Below are positions 5,356 to 12,385 of a stretch of DNA of 13,963 nucleotides, piece after piece. The position numbers and the translations under genes are program-made. The notes under the pieces are model-generated. The model did no database searches, had not been told where the DNA came from, and saw only the letters and a list, made by a program, of their open reading frames with translations. Every line of letters starts with the position of its first letter. Position 1 is the stretch's first letter. Source of the DNA: Candidatus Omnitrophota bacterium (GTDB taxonomy: Bacteria; Omnitrophota; Gorgyraeia; Zapsychrales; Zapsychraceae); the NCBI GenBank assembly GCA_020430005.1, contig JAGQKQ010000026.1:1-13963 (forward strand), given 5' to 3'.

Positions 5356-8076
5356 ATGAGCAAGAAGTATGTTTATTTCTTTGGGGGCGGAAAAGCCGAA
5401 GGTAAAGTTCACATGAAAGAAGAACTTGGTGGTAAAGGGGCTAACTTGGCAGAGATGTCCAGCATTGGCGTTCCTGTTCCTCCGGGATTTACAATCTCAA
5501 CAAGTGTATGTGAATACTACTATCAAAACGGACAAAAAAATCCACCGACATTAGATAAAGAAATTGATGTCAACATCAAAAAGCTTGAAAAAGAATTAGG
5601 CGCCAAGTTTGGTGATAAGGATAACCCGCTTTTAGTTTCTGTTCGTAGCGGGGCGGCGGTTTCCATGCCTGGTATGATGGACACCGTTTTAAACCTAGGA
5701 ATCAATGACGATGCGGTTGTTGGACTGATTAAGAAAACAGGTAACGAACGTATGGCATGGGATTCTTACCGACGATTTATCAACATGTTTGGAGATGTAT
5801 GTATGGGTGTTCACCATGAGCATTTTGAAGATGAACTTACGCGCGTTAAAAAGAAATATAAAAGAGCGCAGGACACAGATTTAACAGCGGATGAATTAAA
5901 AGAAGTTGTTGAGGCTTACAAGAAAGTTTATCAGAAACATGTTGGAAAAAATTTTCCTAACAGTGCGCGGGAACAATTAACATACGCGGTTAACGCAGTT
6001 GTTAAATCATGGAACGCGGACCGAGCTATTGCCTATAGAAACATTAATAAAATGCGCGGACTTAAAGGAACAGCTGTTAACGTTCAGGCTATGGTTTTTG
6101 GAAACATGGGGGAAGGATCTGGAACAGGCGTCGCCTTTACACGTAATCCCGCTGATGGAACAAATGAATTTTATGGAGAGTATTTAATCAATGCCCAAGG
6201 GGAAGATGTTGTTGCGGGAATCAGAACTCCGGAGCCGATTTCAACATTAAAGAAGAAAATGCTTAACGTTTATCAGGAGCTAGACGCGATCCGCGATCGA
6301 TTAGAAAAGCATTACCGTGATATGCAAGACGTTGAGTTTACGATTCAAGAAGGTAAGCTTTACATGTTGCAAACACGTACCGGTAAAAGAACAGGATTGG
6401 CAGCGGTGAAACTGGCTGTTGATATGGTTCATGAAAAAATGATTACGCCGGAAGAAGCATTGTTGCGTATTGACGGTGATCAGCTGAATCAGCTTCTTTT
6501 CCCGATTTTTGATCCTAAGAAAAAAGCGGCGGCCATTAAAGATAACCGTACAATTGCTAAAGGTATGCCGGCAGGTCCTGGTGCGGCAAGTGGTTTAGTT
6601 GTCTTTACAGCTGATGATGCTGTGGCATGGGCGAAAAAAGGAGAAAAAGTTGTCCTTGTCCGTAAAGAAACTTCTCCGGAAGATGTTAGCGGTATGTGGG
6701 CGGCCCAAGCTATTCTAACTTCAACGGGAGGTATGACATCACACGCCGCTGTTGTTGCCCGTGGTTGGGGTAAATGTTGCGTTGTCGGGTGTGGTGCGCT
6801 TGATATCGATGCCAAGAAAAAGACTATCAAAGTTGGAGACCGGGTTATTAAAGAAGGTCAAGAAATATCGATTGATGGTAGTACGGGAGAAATTTTAGCC
6901 GGTTATGTTGAAACATCGGCATCACCTGTTATTGCCGGAATCGTTGATGGTGATAAAACAGCTCAAAAACATCCGATCTATAAGATGTTTAAGGAAGTTA
7001 TGCAGTGGGCGGATCAAGCTCGTCAAATTAACGTTCGAACAAACGCGGACTCACCAAAAGATTCATTAAACGCGCGTGCTCTTGGAGCAGAGGGAATCGG
7101 GCTTTGTAGAACAGAGCACATGTTCTTTGAAGGTGACCGTATTTGGGCGATCCGTGAAATGATTCTGGCCGATGATTTAGAAGGCCGTGAGAAAGCTCTT
7201 AAAAAATTACTTCCGGTACAGCGTTCAGACTTTGAAGGTATCTTCAAAGCCATGAACGGTTTTCCTGTGACAGTGCGTTTGTTAGATCCACCATTACATG
7301 AGTTTTTACCTCATGACAAAGATGGCCAGGCAGAAATGGCAAAACGGTTAGGAACAACGGCCGCAAAGGTTAAAACGAAAGTTGAGTCTCTTCATGAATT
7401 CAACCCGATGTTAGGCCATCGCGGATGCCGGCTTTCTATTACATATCCGGAAATTTGTAAAATGCAGGTGCGTGCGATTATGGAAGCGGCTTGTAATGTT
7501 GCAAAGAAGAAAGTGAAAGTTCTTCCAGAAATTATGATTCCGTTAATCGGAACAAAGGCTGAGTTCGACATCTTGGCAGAAGTTGCTCATGAAGTTGCCA
7601 AAGAAGTCATCAAAGAAAAAGGTGTGAAAGTCAATTATATGGTCGGGACAATGATGGAAATTCCTCGTGCGACATTAGTAGCCGATAAGGTTGCTGAAAA
7701 CGCGCAGTTCTTTTCATTCGGAACAAACGACTTAACACAGATGGCTTTTGGATACAGCCGTGATGATATCGGTTCATTCTTGCCGGAATATCTGGACAAG
7801 AAGATTCTGCTTGATGATCCATTCGCTTCAATTGATCAAGAAGGTGTTGGACAACTGGTACGTACTGGTGTTAAACTAGGAAGATCCACTCGGAAAGATT
7901 TAAAAGTGGGTGTGTGTGGTGAGCATGGTGGGGATCAGGAGTCGGTTAAGTTTTTTGCCGATATCGGACTAAACTATGTAAGCTGTTCACCTTACCGGGT
8001 TCCGGTTGCAAGACTTGCTGCCGCACAAGCAGCGATTATCGCCAAAGGGTCAAATAAAAAAGCAAAGAAGAAATAA
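5356..8076 (+). CDS. ppdK: Pyruvate, phosphate dikinase
   Basis: PPDK interconverts pyruvate, ATP and phosphate with phosphoenolpyruvate, AMP and pyrophosphate. In fermenters it often runs in the glycolytic direction and conserves pyrophosphate energy. At 906 residues it has the normal length. The N-terminal ATP-grasp part shows LGGKGANLAEM (24-34) and VSVRSGAAVSMPGMMDTVLN with R97. The swivelling phosphohistidine domain has GGMTSHAAVVARGWGK with His463. The C-terminal PEP/pyruvate barrel shows GIGLCRTEHMFF (about 581), GHRGCRLSI, GTNDLTQMAFGYSRDD and GVCGEHGGD with catalytic Cys854. The tail is Lys-rich (SNKKAKKK). AAAGG 7 nt before the ATG is a good SD. By eye its codon choice is regular, with many TTA, CGT and ACA codons, as in the porin at the right end, which fits high expression. 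It is probably co-transcribed with glyS. Confidence 0.97.
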   Translation: MSKKYVYFFGGGKAEGKVHMKEELGGKGANLAEMSSIGVPVPPGFTISTSVCEYYYQNGQKNPPTLDKEIDVNIKKLEKELGAKFGDKDNPLLVSVRSGAAVSMPGMMDTVLNLGINDDAVVGLIKKTGNERMAWDSYRRFINMFGDVCMGVHHEHFEDELTRVKKKYKRAQDTDLTADELKEVVEAYKKVYQKHVGKNFPNSAREQLTYAVNAVVKSWNADRAIAYRNINKMRGLKGTAVNVQAMVFGNMGEGSGTGVAFTRNPADGTNEFYGEYLINAQGEDVVAGIRTPEPISTLKKKMLNVYQELDAIRDRLEKHYRDMQDVEFTIQEGKLYMLQTRTGKRTGLAAVKLAVDMVHEKMITPEEALLRIDGDQLNQLLFPIFDPKKKAAAIKDNRTIAKGMPAGPGAASGLVVFTADDAVAWAKKGEKVVLVRKETSPEDVSGMWAAQAILTSTGGMTSHAAVVARGWGKCCVVGCGALDIDAKKKTIKVGDRVIKEGQEISIDGSTGEILAGYVETSASPVIAGIVDGDKTAQKHPIYKMFKEVMQWADQARQINVRTNADSPKDSLNARALGAEGIGLCRTEHMFFEGDRIWAIREMILADDLEGREKALKKLLPVQRSDFEGIFKAMNGFPVTVRLLDPPLHEFLPHDKDGQAEMAKRLGTTAAKVKTKVESLHEFNPMLGHRGCRLSITYPEICKMQVRAIMEAACNVAKKKVKVLPEIMIPLIGTKAEFDILAEVAHEVAKEVIKEKGVKVNYMVGTMMEIPRATLVADKVAENAQFFSFGTNDLTQMAFGYSRDDIGSFLPEYLDKKILLDDPFASIDQEGVGQLVRTGVKLGRSTRKDLKVGVCGEHGGDQESVKFFADIGLNYVSCSPYRVPVARLAAAQAAIIAKGSNKKAKKK

Positions 8077-8079
8077 ATT

Positions 8080-8104
8080 GTTTTTAGTTTGAGTAACTAA
8101 AAAT
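8080..8104 (+). promoter_or_regulatory. Perfect 9-bp hairpin between ppdK and the sigma gene
   Basis: TTTTTAGTT (8081-8089), loop TGAGT, AACTAAAAA (8095-8103) form a perfect stem, with a possible G-T pair added at 8080/8104. It starts 4-5 nt after the ppdK stop and ends 8-9 nt before the sigma-factor ATG, where an SD would be expected. The stem is AT-rich and lacks a long T-run after it, so it is a poor terminator. It could protect the ppdK mRNA 3' end or limit ribosome access to the sigma start. Confidence 0.45.
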
Positions 8105-8112
8105 TCAAAAAT

Positions 8113-8931
8113 ATGGATCCAATAAAAGCTTATCTTAAAGATGTCAGACCGATTCCTCTTCTCACAGCAGAAGAGGAAATCGATCTGGCGACTAAGATTC
8201 AAAAAGGTGATAAGCAGGCCCGGGAAAAGATGATTAAATCCAATCTCAGGCTGGTTATCAGCATCGCCAAAAAATACACCAATCTCGGTGTCCCTCTCAG
8301 TGATTTAATCGAAGAAGGAAACATTGGTTTAATGAAAAGTGTCGAGAAATTCGATCCGACCAAGGGATTTCGTTTTTCGACCTATGCCGCCTGGTGGATC
8401 AAGCAGGGGATTTCCCGTGCCATTATAGACCAGGGAAAGATGATCCGCGTTCCTGTTTACATGAATGAGGAAATCTTGAAGTATAAAAAGGCGCTTGAGG
8501 CGTTAACCCAGAAACTAAGACGAAAACCGAGAGTCAGTGAAGTTGCTAAAAAATTAAAGGTAACCGTCGACAGGGTGAGGGAACTGGAAAAATCTATCGC
8601 CAAAATGTCTAGTTTGGATGCGCCTATTGGCGATAATGGCGATGGGCAGGTTCGGGATATTATCGAAGACCAGAATATTGTCGCTCCGGATGAACAATTA
8701 GAAAAATTTTTCAACAAGGAACGTGCTGTTGGCTTTCTGGAAATGCTCAGCGACAGAGAACGAAAGATTTTAGAGCTTCGCTATGGGTTAGGTGATGGAG
8801 AAACCCATACTTTAGCTGAGATCGCCAAGATTCTTGGTGTTTCCCGTGAGCGTGTCCGTCAGATTGAAACGGCCACGATTAAAAAAATTCGTCAGATTAT
8901 CAAAGAAAAGGACAAGGCCGAAGAAGATTAA
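8113..8931 (+). CDS. Sigma-70 family RNA polymerase sigma factor lacking region 1.1
   Basis: This 272-residue primary-type (RpoD/RpoS-like) sigma factor starts directly at region 1.2 (DPIKAYLKDVRPIPLLTAEEE, residues 2-22). Region 2 follows (about 38-115) with LRLVISIAKKY, DLIEEGNIGLMKSVEKFDP, and region 2.4 FSTYAAWWIKQGISRAIIDQ; Q98 and S101 match the -10-reading Gln437 and Thr440 of E. coli RpoD, the latter changed to Ser. Region 3 spans about 118-190. Region 4 ends with a helix-turn-helix LAEIAKILGVSRERVRQIE that keeps the -35-contacting R245, E246 and Q250. The ATG at 8113 is the only reasonable start, since an in-frame stop lies at 8098. No SD is visible. apt follows after 12-18 nt. It could be a group 2 alternative factor or a shortened housekeeping factor; the window does not decide. 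Confidence 0.92.
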   Translation: MDPIKAYLKDVRPIPLLTAEEEIDLATKIQKGDKQAREKMIKSNLRLVISIAKKYTNLGVPLSDLIEEGNIGLMKSVEKFDPTKGFRFSTYAAWWIKQGISRAIIDQGKMIRVPVYMNEEILKYKKALEALTQKLRRKPRVSEVAKKLKVTVDRVRELEKSIAKMSSLDAPIGDNGDGQVRDIIEDQNIVAPDEQLEKFFNKERAVGFLEMLSDRERKILELRYGLGDGETHTLAEIAKILGVSRERVRQIETATIKKIRQIIKEKDKAEED

Positions 8932-8936
8932 TCATC

Positions 8937-8942
8937 AGGAGG
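8937..8942 (+). promoter_or_regulatory. Shine-Dalgarno AGGAGG deciding the apt start
   Basis: AGGAGG ends 1 nt before the ATG at 8944 but 7 nt before the in-frame ATG at 8950. The normal spacing favours 8950, making the protein two residues shorter than the longest frame. Confidence 0.8.
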
Positions 8943-8949
8943 AATGACG

Positions 8950-9483
8950 ATGGAAGCGACACTTAAAAAAGATGAATTAAAAGAGAAAATACGCGATATT
9001 CCCGATTTTCCGAAAGAAGGAATTATCTTTAAAGATATTACGACACTACTTCAGGATGGTGATGCTTTTAAAAAGGCCGTCGATATGCTGGCCGAAAAAT
9101 TTTCTAATGATAAAATTGATTATATTGTCGGTGTAGAGGCCAGGGGTTTTATTTTCGGATCGGCTTTAGCGTACAAATTGGGTTGTGGTTTTGTTCCTAT
9201 CCGGAAAAAAGGGAAGCTTCCGCATAAGACAAAAAGTGTTACTTATGAGTTGGAATACGGCACAGATACACTTGAAATACATGAAGACGCTTTATCAAAA
9301 GCATCGCGTGTTTTGATTGTAGACGACTTGTTAGCAACGGGCGGAACAGTCAAAGCGGTTATTGATCTTATCAAACAGCAAAACGTTGAAATTGCCGGTG
9401 TTGCCTTCCTGATTGAATTGGAATTCCTCAAAGGAAAAGATAAGCTTAAGGACGTTGAGATTTATTCTGTCCTGAAATACTAA
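8950..9483 (+). CDS. apt: Adenine phosphoribosyltransferase
   Basis: Apt salvages adenine with PRPP to make AMP and pyrophosphate in the cytoplasm. The protein is 177 residues from the ATG at 8950, the usual size. Family marks are IRDIPDFPKEGIIFKDITTLL near the N-terminus, VGVEARGFIFGSALAYKLG, FVPIRKKGKLPHKT, YELEYGTDTLEIHEDAL, and the PRPP-binding loop VLIVDDLLATGGTVKAVI. A strong AGGAGG lies 7 nt upstream. It follows the sigma gene by 18 nt and precedes the TPR protein by 10 nt, so all three are likely on one transcript. Both Apt and PPDK handle AMP or pyrophosphate, which may explain the grouping, but that link is only suggestive. Confidence 0.95.
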   Translation: MEATLKKDELKEKIRDIPDFPKEGIIFKDITTLLQDGDAFKKAVDMLAEKFSNDKIDYIVGVEARGFIFGSALAYKLGCGFVPIRKKGKLPHKTKSVTYELEYGTDTLEIHEDALSKASRVLIVDDLLATGGTVKAVIDLIKQQNVEIAGVAFLIELEFLKGKDKLKDVEIYSVLKY

Positions 9484-9493
9484 TATTTTTTCC

Positions 9494-11926
9494 ATGTCAA
9501 AATTTACCTTCACAAATGCCTCTAAAGGCTGGATTTTTTTGCCGATCGTGTTGGGTTTAGTTGTTTTGGCCTTTTCTCCGGTATTTAAGGCCGACTTTGT
9601 CCAATGGGATGATAATGTCCATATTTTAGATAATCCCACCATTAAATCGCTCAATCAGGACTATATCAAGAAGATATTCACGGAAACGGTTAATGATATT
9701 TATATTCCATTAACATCTCTGTCGTTCGCCCTGGAATATCGTTTCTTTGGTTTTGATCCTTTCGTTTTTCATCTCGATAATCTTCTGTTACATCTGGGAA
9801 TAGTGGTTTTTCTTTTTTGGATTGTTCGCGAGATGGGTGTGTCTGTATTGGGGGCCGCTGTGGCCGCGTTATTTTTTGGTCTTCATCCGATGCATGTGGA
9901 ATCTGTCGCCTGGGTAACGGAACGAAAGGATGTTTTGTACGGCATTTTTTATGCCGCTGCGATTTTATCATATATCAAATATCTCAAGTCCGCCGCTTCG
10001 AGTAATTCGCAGATTTATAAGCAGCGATACCTGATATTGACGACGATTTTAGGTTTTCTCAGTATTCTGGCCAAACCGATGGCGTTAAGTCTGCCGTTGG
10101 TTCTAGTGCTAATGGATTGGTTTTACCAACGGCCTTTTAGCCGGAGAATGTTTATGGAAAAGGTGCCGCTATGTCTTTTGATTGGGCTGGCTGTATGGAT
10201 GACATATAAATCTTTTGTCCGCGTTCCCGGAACGGACACAACAGAAAGTCTCCTAATCTGGCCATGGACATTGGCTTTTTATTTAAGGCAGTTTTTCTTT
10301 CCATTTTTTTCTGTTCCGATTTATCGTTTGCCCGAACCGATTATTTTCTCGAACACAGAATATTTATTTTCTTTGATATTCGCCGGTGTCTTGGCCGCCA
10401 GTTTATGGATTTTACGAAAGTATCGATGGTATGTCTTTGCGGTCTTGTTCTTTTTCTTTTCCATTTTTTTCTTACTACGTTTTGATGCTTCACATGACAC
10501 TAATATTGTAGCTGACCGGTTCATGTATCTGCCAAGTTTGGGGCTGTGCGCCTTTTTAGGGTTTGGTTTGGACCGGATATGGCAAAATGTTCAGGCGTAT
10601 AAAATCCGAACTGCCTTTTTAGGCCTTGTAATCATTCTTGTGACGGGCGTTTTAGGTTTTAAGACATTTCAGCAGGTGCAAATATGGGATAACAGTGTGG
10701 CGTTGTGGAAACATCAATTGAAGTACTTTCCCGGCGAGAAAATTGCTCTAAATAACCTGGCTACGGTATTGCGGGATGAAAAAGAATACAAAGGCGCGGT
10801 AGAAGAATATCAGAAAGTTCTAAAATTAAAAACGGAAGGGGTGGAGGTGCAGCTTTCTCCGTTAGCAAGGCAACAGATGACCAAGGTGCAGGAGTTGGTT
10901 TCTTATTATTCACGCGCGATTGAGACGGATGATCGATTTTCAGATGCTTACTATAATTTAGGAACGCTTTATAAAGAGATGGGTCATATTCCTTTGGCCT
11001 TGGCGAATTATCAAAGGATTGTTGAGGTCGATCCGCTATACAAAGATGTTTATATGGGATTAGGCGATCTTTTCCGTGAAATGGGCGATGCGAAAAACGC
11101 GGTGGACGCTTATCAGCAAACGATTAAAACAAGCCCTGACGATGAAGATGTTTATTTCAATGTCATTGATGCGATTAATGAGGCTTTAAAAGAAGATCCG
11201 GAAAATATTTTTTATACACAGGCGCGGCGCGATTTATTCGCCGATTATGTCAAGCTGATTGAAAAGTCTCCCGATAGTTCATCGTTGTTTAATTTGGCAA
11301 ACATGTATGTTCAAATGAAAGAGTACGATCGGGCAGAGTCCGCGTATCTGACGGCGTTGGATCGTAACCCTCAGCATGCCGGAATTTTGTATAATTTAGG
11401 AAATTTGTATAAGGACTTGGGGCGTCCGACCGAGGCGGTTTCCATGTATGAAAGGGCGCTTAAAATTAATAAGAATGAGGTCAATGCTTACATTAATATG
11501 GGAGTTGTTTACGGACGGCTCAATCAGTTTGAAAAGGCGATTGCCGTCTATCGTTCAGCCCTTGAGGTTGCCCCAGAAAATGATAAGGTGTACTTTAACC
11601 TGGCGTATGCTGAGGAGATGGAGGGGCGTCTGCGTGAGGCTGCGGAGGCCTATCAGCGGTCCCTGGCGTTGAATCCAGACCAAGCTGAGGGTCAGTATAA
11701 TCTGGGCAATTTGTACGCGCGTTTGCGTCAAAATGACAAGGCTCGAGAAGCGTATCTGCAGGCATTGCAAATGGATCCGCAGCATCTGGATGCGGCGATC
11801 AATATGTCTATTTTATCATTCCAAATGAAGGATTTTGATGCGGCCGTGAAATATTGCGACGAGGCCGTTTTTTTAGGCTATAGCGCGCCTGAGAGTTATT
11901 TACGGGCTTTGGCCCCGTATCGGTAA
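9494..11926 (+). CDS. TMTC-like GT-C membrane protein with C-terminal TPR repeats
   Basis: The 810-residue protein has an N-terminal polytopic half (about 13-390) and a C-terminal TPR half (about 413-800). The membrane half has marks of the TMTC/DUF1736-like GT-C family: VQWDDNVHILDNP with D39-D40 in the first outside loop, HLDNLLLH (93-100), FGLHPMHVESVAWVTERKDVL (128-148) and ADRFMYLPSLG (340-350). GT-C proteins of this form use lipid-linked sugars; animal TMTCs O-mannosylate proteins. At least eight TPR units can be seen, clearest at about 483-516, 517-550, 595-628, 629-662, 663-696, 697-730 and 731-764, with repeats such as YNLGNLYKDLGRPTEAVSMY. Residues 551-591 are degenerate. No SD lies before the ATG, 10 nt after apt, so coupling is likely. 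Glycosyl transfer is inferred from family; substrate is unknown. Confidence 0.85.
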   Translation: MSKFTFTNASKGWIFLPIVLGLVVLAFSPVFKADFVQWDDNVHILDNPTIKSLNQDYIKKIFTETVNDIYIPLTSLSFALEYRFFGFDPFVFHLDNLLLHLGIVVFLFWIVREMGVSVLGAAVAALFFGLHPMHVESVAWVTERKDVLYGIFYAAAILSYIKYLKSAASSNSQIYKQRYLILTTILGFLSILAKPMALSLPLVLVLMDWFYQRPFSRRMFMEKVPLCLLIGLAVWMTYKSFVRVPGTDTTESLLIWPWTLAFYLRQFFFPFFSVPIYRLPEPIIFSNTEYLFSLIFAGVLAASLWILRKYRWYVFAVLFFFFSIFFLLRFDASHDTNIVADRFMYLPSLGLCAFLGFGLDRIWQNVQAYKIRTAFLGLVIILVTGVLGFKTFQQVQIWDNSVALWKHQLKYFPGEKIALNNLATVLRDEKEYKGAVEEYQKVLKLKTEGVEVQLSPLARQQMTKVQELVSYYSRAIETDDRFSDAYYNLGTLYKEMGHIPLALANYQRIVEVDPLYKDVYMGLGDLFREMGDAKNAVDAYQQTIKTSPDDEDVYFNVIDAINEALKEDPENIFYTQARRDLFADYVKLIEKSPDSSSLFNLANMYVQMKEYDRAESAYLTALDRNPQHAGILYNLGNLYKDLGRPTEAVSMYERALKINKNEVNAYINMGVVYGRLNQFEKAIAVYRSALEVAPENDKVYFNLAYAEEMEGRLREAAEAYQRSLALNPDQAEGQYNLGNLYARLRQNDKAREAYLQALQMDPQHLDAAINMSILSFQMKDFDAAVKYCDEAVFLGYSAPESYLRALAPYR

Positions 11927-11979
11927 GAAGATATTCTTTTAGAAATGTAACTGTCTGGTGTGTAAAGAGAAATAATTTT

Positions 11980-12054
11980 GCGCCTATAGCTCAGATGGAT
12001 AGAGCACGGCCCTCCTAAGGCCGGTTTGGGCACGTTCGAGTCGTGCTAGGCGCA
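11980..12054 (+). tRNA. tRNA-Arg (anticodon CCT)
   Basis: A full cloverleaf can be drawn: acceptor GCGCCTA with TAGGCGC (7 bp), D stem GCTC/GAGC, anticodon stem CGGCC/GGCCG, loop CTCCTAA with anticodon CCT at 12014-12016, a 6-nt variable loop, and T stem GCACG/CGTGC with loop TTCGAGT. The discriminator is A at 12054. The next bases are CAA, so the CCA end is not encoded and must be added. It reads AGG codons. It lies 53 nt after the TPR gene; I see no convincing promoter of its own. Confidence 0.95.
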
Positions 12055-12175
12055 CAATGTATTTTTTGATATAAAATCAAACCTGGAAATTTCGGGCTGA
12101 AAAGAGGGTTTCCCAGAGGCTAGAACGGCAACGGTTTGCGTAAAAATCGGCCTGAATAAAAAAAGTCAAAAAATA

Positions 12176-12204
12176 TTGACATGAGCTTTTATGTATGAAA
12201 GAAT
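12176..12204 (+). promoter_or_regulatory. Putative promoter for the porin gene
   Basis: A perfect TTGACA (12176-12181), a 17-nt spacer and AAGAAT (12199-12204, four of six to TATAAT) precede the porin by about 180 nt. The stretch between the tRNA and this site (12055-12175) shows nothing I can support beyond AT-rich sequence and a 6-bp AT hairpin at 12064-12080. Confidence 0.55.
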
Positions 12205-12209
12205 ACTGC

Positions 12210-12373
12210 AAATAATTGGCCCAGTGATGATTTTAATATGGCCTTGAAAGGGGGGATGGAATATTTATCGGCCGAAATCATCGAGATACTGGTATCGTAG
12301 TGAAACTCTCTAGGCAATATCACAACCGCCTAGTCTGTATAGATTATATTACATAACTTCTAGAGTTATTTTT
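12210..12373 (+). promoter_or_regulatory. Long 5' leader of the porin gene with several inverted repeats
   Basis: Between the promoter and the SD lie about 165 nt with no supported coding. Seen directly: GATGATTT (12226-12233) pairs with AAATCATC (12275-12282), enclosing GGCC (12240-12243) with GGCC (12270-12273); GATAC-TG-GTATC (12285-12296); CTAGGC (12310-12315) with GCCTAG (12328-12333) across 12 nt; and ATAACT-TCTAG-AGTTAT (12353-12369), followed by TTTT and then the SD. I recognise no known riboswitch class. A structured, stabilising or regulatory leader is inference. Confidence 0.45.
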
Positions 12374-12385
12374 GGAGGAGAAAAA

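Noticed and set aside
11924..11943. AAGAA-GATA-TTCTT inverted repeat after the TPR gene
   Set aside because: The stem is only 5 bp, AT-rich and has no proper T-tail, so it is not supported as a terminator.
12064..12080. TTTGAT-ATAAA-ATCAAA hairpin after the tRNA
   Set aside because: A 6-bp AT-only style stem with the T-run on the wrong side for a + strand terminator; likely chance in AT-rich DNA.
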